64,000 nucleotides of DNA from Nectonema munidae (Eukaryota; Nematomorpha; Nectonematoida; Nectonematidae): assembly GCA_030549495.1 (NCBI GenBank), contig JAUIRK010000701.1:186001-250000 (forward strand). The letters are read 5' to 3'. Shown here piece after piece: positions 1-33,257 of this stretch. The translations under genes were made by a program, and so were the position numbers. The notes beneath the pieces were generated by a model. The model worked only from the letters and a program-made list of their open reading frames with translations, did no database searches and had not been told where the DNA came from. Numbering within the stretch: the stretch's first letter is position 1; every line of letters begins with the position of its first letter.

Positions 1-1621
1 TGTCATCGCATTATCGTACTTGGCTTCCTTCACGAAATGATTCACCAAGGCATTTTGGTGATTCAAGAATATAGTTCGACTAGATTAAAGTCTGCAGAGG
101 CAAAACAAGAGAAAATTTAACATCTAGAGTTTTACGCCCTCAAATTAAACACCATAACATTAGTTTAAAAAGTTATTTAAAAATGTTCAATTTTGTCGGC
201 AGATGGTCTAGTTGTAGGAGCATAGGGTCTTGATTTCGGATCGAGATTATCCCTGGCATCTGTCAAGCTATGGAAGATCTTGGATGTGATACGGAGAACT
301 AAAAATATATTTATTTTTAAATTTTCAATATTCTTTTTGCCATTTAAGAGTTGAATATCATTCTAAAAATTTTCAAGCATATTTCAATTTGGTTTGATAC
401 TATTGATTTTGGGATGATTAGTCAATTCGTCCAAAGACATTAAAATTTACAAAAATTTATAACTTATGAAACTTTTTTTGAAAATTATTTATTTTATAAT
501 TTAAAATTATGCAAAATTTAAATTGTTTTGTTTTCAATTTTTTTAATAACATACAATTTTGTCTAAAATTAATTTAATAAACTGATTTTTCTCTATTTAA
601 TGAATTTTAATTTTGAAAAAGGTACTACTTTACTTTATAGACATACACAATACACACTAAAATTTAAAATTTGTAAAATCATTAAAAAATTTTTTTTATA
701 TAATTAAAAAAACTGAAAATAGTAAAAAAAATTAATGATTTAAACAAAATAACGAAATTCCATTTTAATAAAAGTGGTAGTTAAAAATAGTAAGGATGTT
801 TATTGAAGGATGCAAAACGTAACCTTCGCTTCTTAACGTTAATATACTAGGAGAAAGTTTTAGCTATTATATAATCATTTTCTCAAACAACTATTTCAGA
901 ATAAGAACTCATGTGTATATATACACTAAAACCTGTCTGAGCGTACACAGAGATAGAACGTTAACCTGTCTATATAAGAACCACGCCACAACATTTCGAT
1001 TCAGTATAACTACAAAATAGTAAAACTCTTATACAAGGGTCACCTCTCTAAAACGCAAATTTTCAATCCGTACCATGTTTAGCTGTTATAAATGGAGTTA
1101 CGCAACCAATTTAAAGGCAGGAAAGTAAAATGATAAAGAAGACAAGTTTGAAATTGGAATTACAAAAAAACCGCATACATGAAACTGCAACTTTTGGATT
1201 AACGAGCTTGACATATGGTGCTCCTAACAATTTTTAATTTGGATATTTTAGTTACTTGAATTGAAACTATGACAACGTTTTTAATTATAATTAAAAAATT
1301 AACTTATTTTAGAATTTAAAATATACACATTTTTTTCAACTTTAACATTTGAATAACTGTTTAGTTTAGATTGACTTTTTAAAAGTTTATTTGTAAAATT
1401 TGATTCTTGAACAAATAAGAATCTTGATTTTACAGGTCTCTATATAATTTTTTAGGGAATTTGATCATTCGGAAGAAGCTTTCGAAGTGTGAATGGAAAA
1501 AATAAGAGAATTATTTCTTAGATAGTGCATGTTGCAGCGATTGAGATTGAAAAGAATAAAGATCAGCACTTCATATTCCTCATTCCGAAGTTTGTGTGAT
1601 GATCAAAATCAAAGTGTCAAC
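1..1621. other. RPB2 intron, non-coding
   Basis: AT-rich sequence in the intron after exon 13. It holds a degraded tRNA-like SINE at about 198-300. A segment near 920-1060 (cactaaaacctgtctgagcg, then caagggtcacctctctaaaa) may be a decayed pogo/Tigger-type foldback. The first 90 bases are less AT-rich and open on the minus strand, but I do not recognise a protein there. Confidence 0.5.
198..300 (+). repeat. SINE family A (tRNA-derived), degraded copy
   Basis: Begins ggcagatggtctagttgtag and aligns with the better copy at 49828 along the A-box-like part and the 'gattatccctggcatctgtcaagctatgga' stretch (here broken by substitutions). Its edges are approximate. Confidence 0.5.
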
Positions 1622-23635
<22,014 letters not shown>

Positions 23636-24035
23636 CTATAATTGATCAAATTAAATTCATTTATCTAAGGCTGCATCAAAACTAGGATTATGCCTACTAG
23701 CAGATTTGAGGAGTCAAAGTCGGAGATATTAAAGAGATAGGAGTACCATAGAATTTCTGAAGACATGGAATCCGTTAAAAAACTACTTACATTGTGACCT
23801 AGTTTTTTTTAGATACGATGTGTATATACTTGCTTATCATGCGACTCATCCTTTGAGGACCAGTGTTCAAAGAAACGAAAATTGTCTGCTTTGGATATAT
23901 AAAATTCCATAGAAAAAGAAGACAGACGATTGGTCTGCAAAATTTATGTCCTCAAAGGGGGAATAAGTTTTTGAAAATAAAAATTCTAATCTTTTTCGAT
24001 GATTTTCGTATAACTAGAAAACGATTATATTTATT

Positions 24036-24179
24036 GGCGTGAGTAGGGTTGGTTAGATGCTGGATTCGATAACTCAAGGTCTTGGGTTCGATTCCGCATC
24101 AAGCCGGCTTTCCTCATAGCATACAAACGGCACAATTGTGCCTTCTCGGTTGAAACACCCCGGGGTACCTTTACCTTTA
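24036..24179 (+). repeat. SINE family B (tRNA-derived), reference copy
   Basis: This is the clearest copy. An A-box-like ggcgtgagtagggttggtta is followed at tRNA-like spacing by the B box gggttcgattccg, then core caagccggctttcctcatag, caattgtgccttctcgg and the 3' end ccccggggtacctttacctt. About 144 bp. Eight copies of varying age occur in this window, in both orientations. Confidence 0.8.
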
Positions 24180-24356
24180 TTGGGCTTGAAGGGAATAAGG
24201 CAATTTATCTTCATAATTTTTTGGAGGTGCAAATTTCTATAATTAAAACTCACTTTATTGAAAAAAAAGAAATGGAAATTTTGTGAACTAGCACACAGTT
24301 GAAAATGTTTAAGTTAAAAAATATTTCGAAAAAAGAATTAGAAAACTGTTACTAAT

Positions 24357-24986
24357 CAGGGGTGGATCTAGAAATTGGCATTAAGGGGGCGGACGAATTT
24401 TAATAAACTAGAACTCAAATTTGAAGTATATAAATTTAAGCTTTATCAAAATTTTTAAGCTATTTTTATCTTATTTTGGGTAATAGTTAAATAAAAAGCG
24501 AAAATTGACTTTTTATCATAAAACTTAGAGTATCATAATAATATATGAAAAAAGTATAAGTTTATTACAAGAAAGTAACTAGATTAAGAACAAAGAGGAT
24601 TGGAGCCTCATCCGTCTAGGACACTTTTTATCATACATATAAATAATGGTGTCAAATCCAATCGAATATCTCTGTGAAGAAAAGGAAGAATGCGAGCATT
24701 AAAACAATCCTCATTCATTGAACTGCGAAGTGAATTGATGTGGTAAAACTTGATGGATAATATAAAAGTAATAAGTGTCACACTTAACTACGATTCAAAC
24801 AAAAAAAACTTTTTAGGGCTTCTAACTTTAGAGAAAGATTGAATCTAAAAAACGAGTTGCAGAAATCATCATAATATTTGAGTTGTATGAAAAGAATTAA
24901 ATCAAGAAAAATTTTCAAGCAATTGGCAATGCAATTGGGGGAGGGGGGGGCGTACGCCGGGTCCGCCCTCTTTAAATCCTCCAGTG
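24357..24986. mobile_element. hAT-like G-rich MITE (probable)
   Basis: The left end caggggtggatctagaaatt and gggggcggac pair imperfectly with the right end gtccgccctctttaaatcct then ccagtg. Flanks share CTAAT but no clean 8-bp duplication could be read. The interior has no coding potential. Confidence 0.45.
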
Positions 24987-25889
24987 CTAATGTCAAAGAT
25001 TAACAAATGAAGATAGCCTAATGAAATCTGTTTCTTAAACTTTTCTAATTCCTGACGCATTTAAAATGGCGCACAAAATTTAAATGGCGAACTTAAAAGA
25101 ATGCAATATATCATGTCCTTATTTATTTGTGTTTTATAACAATCTTGATTCTCTTCAGGCACCCCCTCCCTCAGATGCCTATGTGGCACCGAAGGGCAAA
25201 AGTTTTAACGACGCCTCCTCTCGCAAGCTCATAATTTTAAATAATTTATCATTAAAGAAATTCAAACACCATTTTTAAGGAATAAGCTTACCAAATGAAT
25301 GACAGGCTTCAATGGAAAATTCATTTCCATTAGAATTGATAGCAAATTTTAAACGTTTTTTCTCATCTATACAAATTGAAGTGTATTATATGTATGCATT
25401 TTTTTTATATTTCTCGCTTCAAAGAAATGTCACCACGGTCATATGCCGTCTCTGTTCCCCCATATGTGAGGGTCTTGCTTCTCTTAAAAAATCAACCTAA
25501 AACGAGTTTAAATCTCATACAATTTTACTTAACTATTTAATCTACAACTGACATATTAGAAAAAAAAATTTAGAAGTGCCATTTAAATTTTTAATGATTT
25601 AAATTTTTTTTTGGATATCATAATTGCTATTCTAAGCAACCGCAAGTTTTATACCACTTAAAAATTTAGAGATGTCAATGTATATGTGTTATCATAAAGA
25701 CTTACTTATCATAAAAATTTTGGATAAAGTAAAAATTGAAAAACCCTGAAAAAAACTTTGCGGTAGATAGAAACAAGAAAATATTTGAAAATTGTGGATA
25801 TTCAAACTTAAATGATACGCGTATGAGGATGTTAAGAGGACGTAAAAATTCTTGCGGAAGCGGATATAAGATATATTTATACCTTAAAT

Positions 25890-26003
25890 CCTTTCAGGCA
25901 TTAGTTTTCTATCGTCTACTTTCTTTCTCAATGAGTTTAAATATGATTTGCAGACGATTTTTGGGACACTGGTGCCCATTGTGCATGAAAGGGTTAAAAT
26001 ATG
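25890..26003. repeat. Small MITE-like repeat
   Basis: Runs from about tcctttcaggcattagtttt to gcatgaaagggttaa. The ends are weakly inverted (CCTTTCA/TGAAAGG), and the middle matches the right half of the 9859-10030 element. Confidence 0.4.
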
Positions 26004-27846
26004 TTTCAAGTATTATCTGAGCTATAAAATTTTCCTATAATTTTTAAATAAATAAATAAAAACTTTTAATTAAATATTTTTCTAAAATTTTTGAGTTATA
26101 GTAAAAAAACTCGAATATTAACTCTTTTTTTATTTTAAAGTTAAACATCATTTTGATTGTTTGTCGTTCACTAAAGAATATTAAGTGTAATAAAACTTAT
26201 TTTAGACATGAAACATATATTTGGGTTATTTAAGCAAAGAGCTTATTGGGTTTATGTAGAATTTTGTATACACGATAACTTTCATTAGATTTACAGAGAC
26301 AAACTTTGCAAAAAAACGAATTTCAATATACTTTTTTTAAATATTATTTTCTGCCCACAAAGAAAAAAAAACTTTTCTATATTATACTTGAAAAAATTCA
26401 ATTTGTCTTAAAATTCATCTTCAAGCGCTTCTTAAGTATTTTTTGTTCAATGACAAATATATTCATTAAGAAAAACTTTTAACGTATATATTATGTTAAA
26501 GATGACATTTTATCATTTTTATAAAAAGTAGATGAAATTTATTAAAAATTTTTTTCAAATTATTTTAAAAATTTCAGTTTTGATAGATATATTACCAGAT
26601 TTAAATTACGAGAAAAACTTTGTAATACAATAAAAAGGAGGTATTAATCAAGTATGTTATAGCTGAAATTAAATAGAAAAAGGAAAGGCGAATAGACTCT
26701 CTAGACACGCTAAACAAATTTTGACACTTTTCCTTTAACAGCCATCATTATTTTATAAGAATCATTTAAAGTTAAATAATTTTAAGATAAATTGAATTTT
26801 TCTGCTAAAGAATAAAAGATTAAAAATATATTGACTTTAATATATATTCATATATTGAAAATTGTAATTACTTATTAGCAAAAAAATACGATACTTTTTT
26901 ATATTTCAGGCAGAAATATTTTATGATATCAAACATATTTTTTAAAAATTATTAATAAAGATTTATTAATTAAATTATACATTAAAAAGGAAAATTAACA
27001 AGTTTTAAAATAAAAAATTTTAAATACCCGAACTAGGATCAAACATTTTGAAAACGATATTTGATTACGATACAAAAATTAAAAAATAATATTTTTTTTT
27101 TTAATTTTTTTATAAATTAAAAAGAATTATTATTTATATGTTTTAAAGAATATAAATGTTTTAGATAATGCATTGTTATATTGAAAAGTATCACGGCTTA
27201 TAAATAAACATGATTTTTTAATGAAACTACAATATACACTCAAAAATTATTCAATTTTTAATCAGCGGTATTATTACTTTTGAGTTGAGTACTCAAGATT
27301 TTTTCATTGATTATTAATCGTTTTATCTTCAAATCAGAGCATTTAAAATTTAATTTTCATAGTAACTACAACTTTATAAACTTTATAGATAAAAACACGT
27401 AATCCTATCTTTACGTTTTCAGTAAAATTTGAAGATATGGTGAGTTTTCATAGTTGAATTAAATTCACTCTAAAGCTTTAGATTAAGGTAATTTTTTCTT
27501 AATTCATTTATAAAAAAAGTCACAACAAACGAACTTTTTTTTCAGAAACAAAATGAAGAATTGGAGTTGACAAATTTACAAGATTTTCCACTGAATATAA
27601 TGAATAATAACTTATTTTAAATTGACTTTTTAAAAATTGCAATTGAGGTTATGATTTTGCGACTAATAAAAATCGGATAAGTTCTTTTTTGATGAATAAT
27701 ATTACATAGAAAAAAAAACTATCAACTATTAAGTATATTTTAAGTACTGAATTTATGTTCATAGACTAGAAATTGAATTATTTTTAAGTTTAAATAAAGT
27801 GTTTTTATCATAAAAAAATTTAGAGTTTAGAACTTCCCATAGAGTA

Positions 27847-29517
27847 AGGTGACCAGATTTTAACATCCGTAAAACATGGGGTCTTTGATTAAAAATTTGT
27901 TCTATATGAAGCAACAAAAAATTTCATAGAACGCAAAAATAGTATCTTAATATATTTTTTCAAACATAAGTACAATACATTAAAAAATATGTATAGTATT
28001 ATTTATTCTTTGGCATAGTTCTCATTTGAGTGAATTCTTTTTAGTAGATTGCTGTCGTTGTTTTAAAAATCATGAAATTTTTCACAGGAACTCGTTGGAT
28101 TATATTTCACAGATAAAATGGCTTTAAAGGTCTCAACACTTAATTGGGATTTTTCTGATCTCTATACTTTATTCACTGTTGAAAAAAGATATTCAGTTGC
28201 AGCATTAGTTACTGGTAAGGACAGTGCATATTCCACTATCTTCAGTGCATTATTGTATGGAATATGGTTTGCTTCAAAATGATGAAATGTTTCCAACCAT
28301 TTGTTCTCTATCGTGATTTTTGCTGATGCCTAAAATTTAATCTTTTCATTATCAATATGTTTTTTATTAATGATGCCTCATTAAAAAAATCATTTTCGGA
28401 AATATTACTATATGGAAAATTTTGTGTAATATAATGAAAAGATTTTTGCACATCATTCCATTTAAGTTCTTGTTTTAATGTAACCCAATGAAAATGTTCA
28501 ATATCATTGTAATGTAGCATCCACTCTTCTAAATAATCTATGCAGTTACTATACAACTTTTTAACATGATTCATGAAATTTGCACGATTTATTGCACCTT
28601 GTTCTTCTAGCTGGCGTATACTATTACGAATATATAACCGGAGGAAATTATTTTCTAACCGCTCATGGCATTGAAATTTTAAATTATTAACTTCATTTGC
28701 CACTTCGATTACCGAAATTTTGTCACCTTCAATAAGTTTTATAGCATTTTGAAAAAGAGCTGGTTGAATGTGTACAAACTCTAAGCAAATTTTAGAAGAA
28801 AACTTTTCTAAAATTCTAGGACATTAATCCTGTTATAGAAAGTAGGATTTCAAAGGATCATATATTTTCAAAATTCTTTCCATAGCTGGCAAAAGAGCTA
28901 ACAAGCGCGTTTTACTGTATCCAAGTATTTTCTGATATTCGACTCCCGCAATTTTACAAAATTCATTAAGCATTTCAACGCGCACAGAATATATATAGTA
29001 ATAAAAATATATTTTTTGTACTTCAAGTAAAAAATAAAAGCAAAAAATTAAAAAAAAATTTATCAATCTAATTTATAAATTTCAATGAAACACTTTTAAA
29101 AAGTAATATATTTTGAAAATTAATTTTTTTACAATTTTTTACAAACTCGAAATTTCCATTTTTTTTTGATACTTTTCGAACGATCATCTTTTATTTAGCT
29201 TTTATTGATGATAAAAAAATATTAAAACTGCTAAAACAAAAATTTAAAAGCAAAAAATAAATCAAGTAAATAACAATTCTATATAGTGATAATTATTTTT
29301 TACCAAACTAAAAATTAACAAAAATAATATGAAATTCATATCCTGGCAAAGTTATCACATGGCCACGGAAAATCGTATATTGCCGTTTTGTGGCTTGTCG
29401 TGCATTCTTTTCTAAAATCGGGACTTTTTTAAATGCGCGGAGGGGAGGGGCGCGAAGCAATTTTGTGAAAATCAGGACTGTCCCGCCAAAAGCTCTATTT
29501 TTCTGGTCACTTTACCT
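27847..29517 (-). mobile_element. Decayed hAT transposon
   Basis: The ends AGGTGACCAGA (left) and TCTGGTCACTTTACCT (right) are inverted, with a short insertion in the right arm. They are flanked by TAGAGTA (27840-27846) and TAGAGTG (29518-29524). The right end also carries aaatcaggactgtcccgcc, a sequence style usual near hAT termini. Minus-strand fragments give hAT transposase: EMLNEFCKIAGVEYQKILGY ... LLPAMERILKIYDPLKSYF (29066-28833), an intact 131-codon stretch at 28703-28308 (including NFMNHVKKLYSNCIDYLEEW), and C-terminal LSVETFKAILSVKYNP near 28100. There are several stops between pieces, so it is not functional. Confidence 0.8.
28308..28703 (-). pseudogene. hAT transposase fragment (longest open piece)
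   Basis: 131 codons without a stop: an internal helical part of an hAT transposase, seen in YLEEWMLHYNDIEHFHWVTL and KWNDVQKSFHYI. It lies between the RNase-H-like region (28833-29066) and the C-terminal dimerisation motif (about 28060-28200) of the element 27847-29517. It is a fragment, not a host gene. Confidence 0.7.
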
Positions 29518-29524
29518 TAGAGTG

Positions 29525-32500
29525 TTTTTTTAAAATAGTGCCTGCGAAGCATCATCTTTTTCTCGTAAAACATTTAGCTGTTACGTAAAAATTATTCTTT
29601 TTGTTTCTATCTATATGTAGAGAGAAAATATATAAAGAGGAATAAATAGGAAACTTTAAATGATTTACAATTAAAAAAATATCTTTGAATAAATAAGAGT
29701 TATTCAAACAAAGGTGCTCTTAATAATTTTGTCTGCTTGAACTGGCCATGTTAATTCTAGCAGAGGTTGAGTGTCTGTCTTAGGACAAAGAAGTTAAGAC
29801 TCGAGGTTTTTGTTATAGAAAGAATATGAAGTTGAACTCGGTATAAAAAGTAAAAGGCATTTTTAGCAACTTGGTTGAATATTTTCATATGCATCATTCT
29901 TTTACAATTGATATACACCCTACAAATATTTAAGTTCTTTGTAAAATTCAGATTTCAATTTTTTCGTTTATAATGATGTACAATTAATATTTTAAAAACA
30001 TGATTTTGTAAAATTTGGTATTATCATGAATTTTGACATAACATATTTTGATAATTAATATCAGATATTACATTATTTCATCTTCAAAATATTAAGCTTG
30101 AATGTTAGGTGGACCGCATGTTCTCATGATCCGGTGTTCGATTCTTAATTCTGACACCACAATTTTTGCTCCATATATGAAAGAATTCTTATTCCTTTGA
30201 AAAAAAAATACAATAAAAGTTCTGTTTACTTAAAAATGATTATATTCTATCTTCATAATAATACACTTTATTGTATATTTTGAAAAATTATTTTATTTAA
30301 TAAAAACACATATAATAATTTTAAAATTAAAATGTAATTTTTCATCTTTTAAATCAACGTTTTAACCATAAATTCTGTTAGAATTTCAAAAAAGTTAAGA
30401 AATAACGGTTAGCGAAGTCAATATTTTAATTAATAATTTGAAGTTATTTTTTTGGTTGGTGCCCACCTCTGAATTAACGCTTCTTTTTTCGCCAGAAATC
30501 ACAGCAAAATGCAGATTTCGATAATTCTTAAAATTATGAAGCCATTAGCCATTTGAAGTCTTGAAAGATATAATCTTTTTAGTTTGCGCTATCTTAACGG
30601 CTTGCTCTTGTAAATGAGACACAAATTAATGTAGGAATATATGTTGTTCAGTGCGTAAGAGATAGACAATTAGAGTTCATTACATTTTTACATTCATTCA
30701 GTGTGTTTAATCTTTCCAAAAAAAGAACAATCTCACACATTTGATTGAATATATTTGTCTTACATGCTGAAATTGTCTTTTTTTACAAGCAACATAACAC
30801 ATAATATGATTCGTATGTTCACTCACATATTCAAGGTATATTTGTGCTAATATATATAACTATAATATCATTAATCATAAATTATAATATTTATTAATAA
30901 TATAAAAAACTTCTCCTTGCAAGGTCTTTCCTATTTCTAACGAGAAAAATATCCATATTTGTGAATATCAAGTTTGTCTCTATTGTTAAGATTTAAAATT
31001 GTATCCAACTTTTGTATATAAGACGGTTTTCCTCTAAACGTCTCTATTTTCATGAGATGTCCTTAACTCGAGGTTATGATTTTAATGTTAATGGTGTTGA
31101 GTAAATTCAAAATTTAGTACTTGAATATGGGCAAATATTTCCTGTTTTTGAATATTTATCTTCAACTTTTCTTTGTTGATTAAGTTGTTATAAATAAGTT
31201 GAAAAATAAAATAAAAATACCGAGGGATCAAATGTCTGTAATTAATTAAGCGCCTATTATGCATTTAGGAATATAATCCACGAATATTTTGGGTTTTATC
31301 AAAAATTTAAACATATTTTTTAATGAGAATCAAAGTGAAAAGTAGAATATATATTCGCAGAAGTATGTGACAATTTTTTCAGTAAACTGTTTTTAGGTTA
31401 TAATAGAAGATATAGTCTCAATAAAGAAAGGTGAATTATTATCAATTTATGTGTATCTCATTATAAAAAAAGAATTTATTTCATAATTTAAATATTTTTG
31501 AATTTTGAATTTAAAAGAGCTTGTGATTAAAATCTCTGTTGCATTGCTTCTACGCTCCATTCTGTTATATTTGATAACTTCGATAATGGCGTTTATGTTT
31601 TCAGGATCGCTAAAAGTTATGCTCCTACTAAAAGAGTTTAATATGAACTGATGTGGGAAAGTTGCAGACAGTGAGATAAGTGTTAACTTGGATTGAGGAG
31701 AGTCTGTTTTTTCTCGGTCAATTGCATTCCGGGAGATCTTTTGTTTGATGAATAAGAGATAATGACAAGCCGTCAAAAAGCTACGGCTCCCACTTCTTAG
31801 ATAGAGTTTGGACATATGGTAAGTCAGGTCCTTGTTAGTTGAACTTGTCTATATCAGTGATTAAGTAAGGTAGATGAAGATGGGTTTAAGGAGTTGAGTC
31901 AGAAAATTGTCCTCTATTGGTATATCAGCAGTTGGTGTCACTATATATATGGAGAGAGAGAGAGCAAAGCACGTGTATGACTCCTATTGTTTTCATTTTT
32001 TTGAAGTAGATGCGATCCAAAAGCAATCATCTAAAACACCAAAGTTGTGTGCGGGTTTGATATTTTACTCAAATAATCCCCAAATCTTCTAAACATTTTT
32101 TAAATTTTAATTTTTTAGAACAAATTATAAATAATGGGATGTATCTCAATGTTTTTAAATGTTAACTATTTAGAAAATATTTTCCTCTGGTTCATTTATT
32201 ATAAGTTCATAAAAACGATATCTTCTCAAAACTTTTCGAAATTTTATTGCGATGTATTTCAAAATTTTTAACCATTTAGAATGAAAAATAAAAAATTCAT
32301 TTAAAAAATTTAAAAAAAAAAAGAAAAATGGGAAAAAAATTTAAATTTAAATAGTTTAAATTACTGAAACACAAGCCATTGTTTTTAATTTGTTTGAAAA
32401 ATTATGGCGAAAATTTTGAGAAATAAGGTTAATTTCAGTTTTTTAAAATTTGATACCGAAGATGAAATGTAAAAAATTATTAATTCTTCATAATTAAAAA

Positions 32501-33154
32501 GAGAGAAAACGATCGCATTATTTCAATTTGTTTAAAAAAATCAACAATTCGGAAAGTTTTGAGAAGCTTTGCGCTGTATTACTACTTAATTATATTTAGG
32601 AATGTCACTCTCTTGTGTGCTAAACTTCCAAATTAGACCTTTTTTTTCATCTGGGGAATAAAATGGTGGAAAAGTCTGGATTTCTAGTGGCTTTCGAAGT
32701 TTTTATTTTGCCATGGTAAGTGACTTTAAAACTCAAGTAGTATTAGGAAGCAAAAAGAGTAATTTCACATTTGAAAGTAGGGAAGTCATTTTTGATTATC
32801 GAACATTAGTAAGACAAACACATAGTTTGCCCTCTTGCGAATGTTGAAGGATTACACACACTCAAGGAATAATTGGGTAGTCATCAACGCTTTTATGTTA
32901 CAGGCAACTGCTTTACGATAGTTTTCAAAAACATCTTTGATTCTGAGACTACCAAATGACAACTGCTTTTTCGAAAGTACTATTTTGATATACACTGAAT
33001 AGACAAAGTAAGTTTCAAATTTTATTCCAAGTGTCTTATTCGACAAAGCAGTGAAATCAAAGCCACCTGCTCCATTTTGTACCTATGAGCATATCCAGAG
33101 AAAAGAGGTAGCAGCTTTTCTGCTTTTTTTGTTGTCGGTATCGGATCCATTGTT
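29525..33154. other. Intergenic, AT-rich
   Basis: No supported gene apart from one weak ORF listed at 31447. A tRNA-like fragment near 30095-30165 (gttaggtggaccgcatgttc ... ggtgttcgattct) may be a third, diverged SINE. Otherwise I see only low-complexity AT-rich sequence. Confidence 0.5.
31447..31815 (-). CDS. Hypothetical ORF, 122 residues, weak
   Basis: Starts at a true ATG (MSKLYLRSGSRSFLTACHYL) and its first 90 codons are visibly less AT-rich than the surroundings. It has no recognised domain, signal peptide or clear polyadenylation signal. It may be a small exon, a transposon scrap or chance. Confidence 0.2.
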   Translation of the reverse strand: MSKLYLRSGSRSFLTACHYLLFIKQKISRNAIDREKTDSPQSKLTLISLSATFPHQFILNSFSRSITFSDPENINAIIEVIKYNRMERRSNATEILITSSFKFKIQKYLNYEINSFFIMRYT

Positions 33155-33257
33155 AGCAGATGGCCAATTGGGGTGAGTATTTGGTCTCAATCAAGTTAGT
33201 CTGGGTTCGATTCTCGATCGTAACTATCCTTACCATTTGTTTAGCTTTGGAAGATTA
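33155..33257 (+). repeat. SINE family A copy, interrupted by transposon
   Basis: agcagatggccaattggggt, B box gggttcgattctcg and aactatccttaccatttgtt match the 49828 copy. The match ends exactly where the transposon 33258-35689 begins, so the transposon inserted into or at the edge of this SINE. Confidence 0.65.

Larger units (their letters stand above)
23636..27839. other. Intergenic or RPB2 intron 1/5' region, non-coding
   Basis: Very AT-rich. A SINE-B, a G-rich MITE and two minor repeats are listed separately. 25286-25500 shares blocks (aaatgaatgacagg, attagaattgatagcaa, ccatatgtgagggtc) with 48490-48690, marking another dispersed repeat. RPB2 exon 1 should be here or further right, but I could not identify it. 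Confidence 0.5.

Noticed and set aside
1-90. Minus-strand open stretch (FLNHQNALVNHFVKEAKYDN) as the next RPB2 exon
   Set aside because: It does not match the sequence expected after YNNYS in RPB2 and has no clear splice sites.
24610-24644. Minus-strand ATGTATGATAAAAAG, which would match the Met-Tyr-Asp start typical of RPB2, as exon 1
   Set aside because: The only nearby GT leaves two bases of a codon, but exon 2 needs one; the site also lies inside a G-rich MITE. RPB2 exon 1 is left unidentified.
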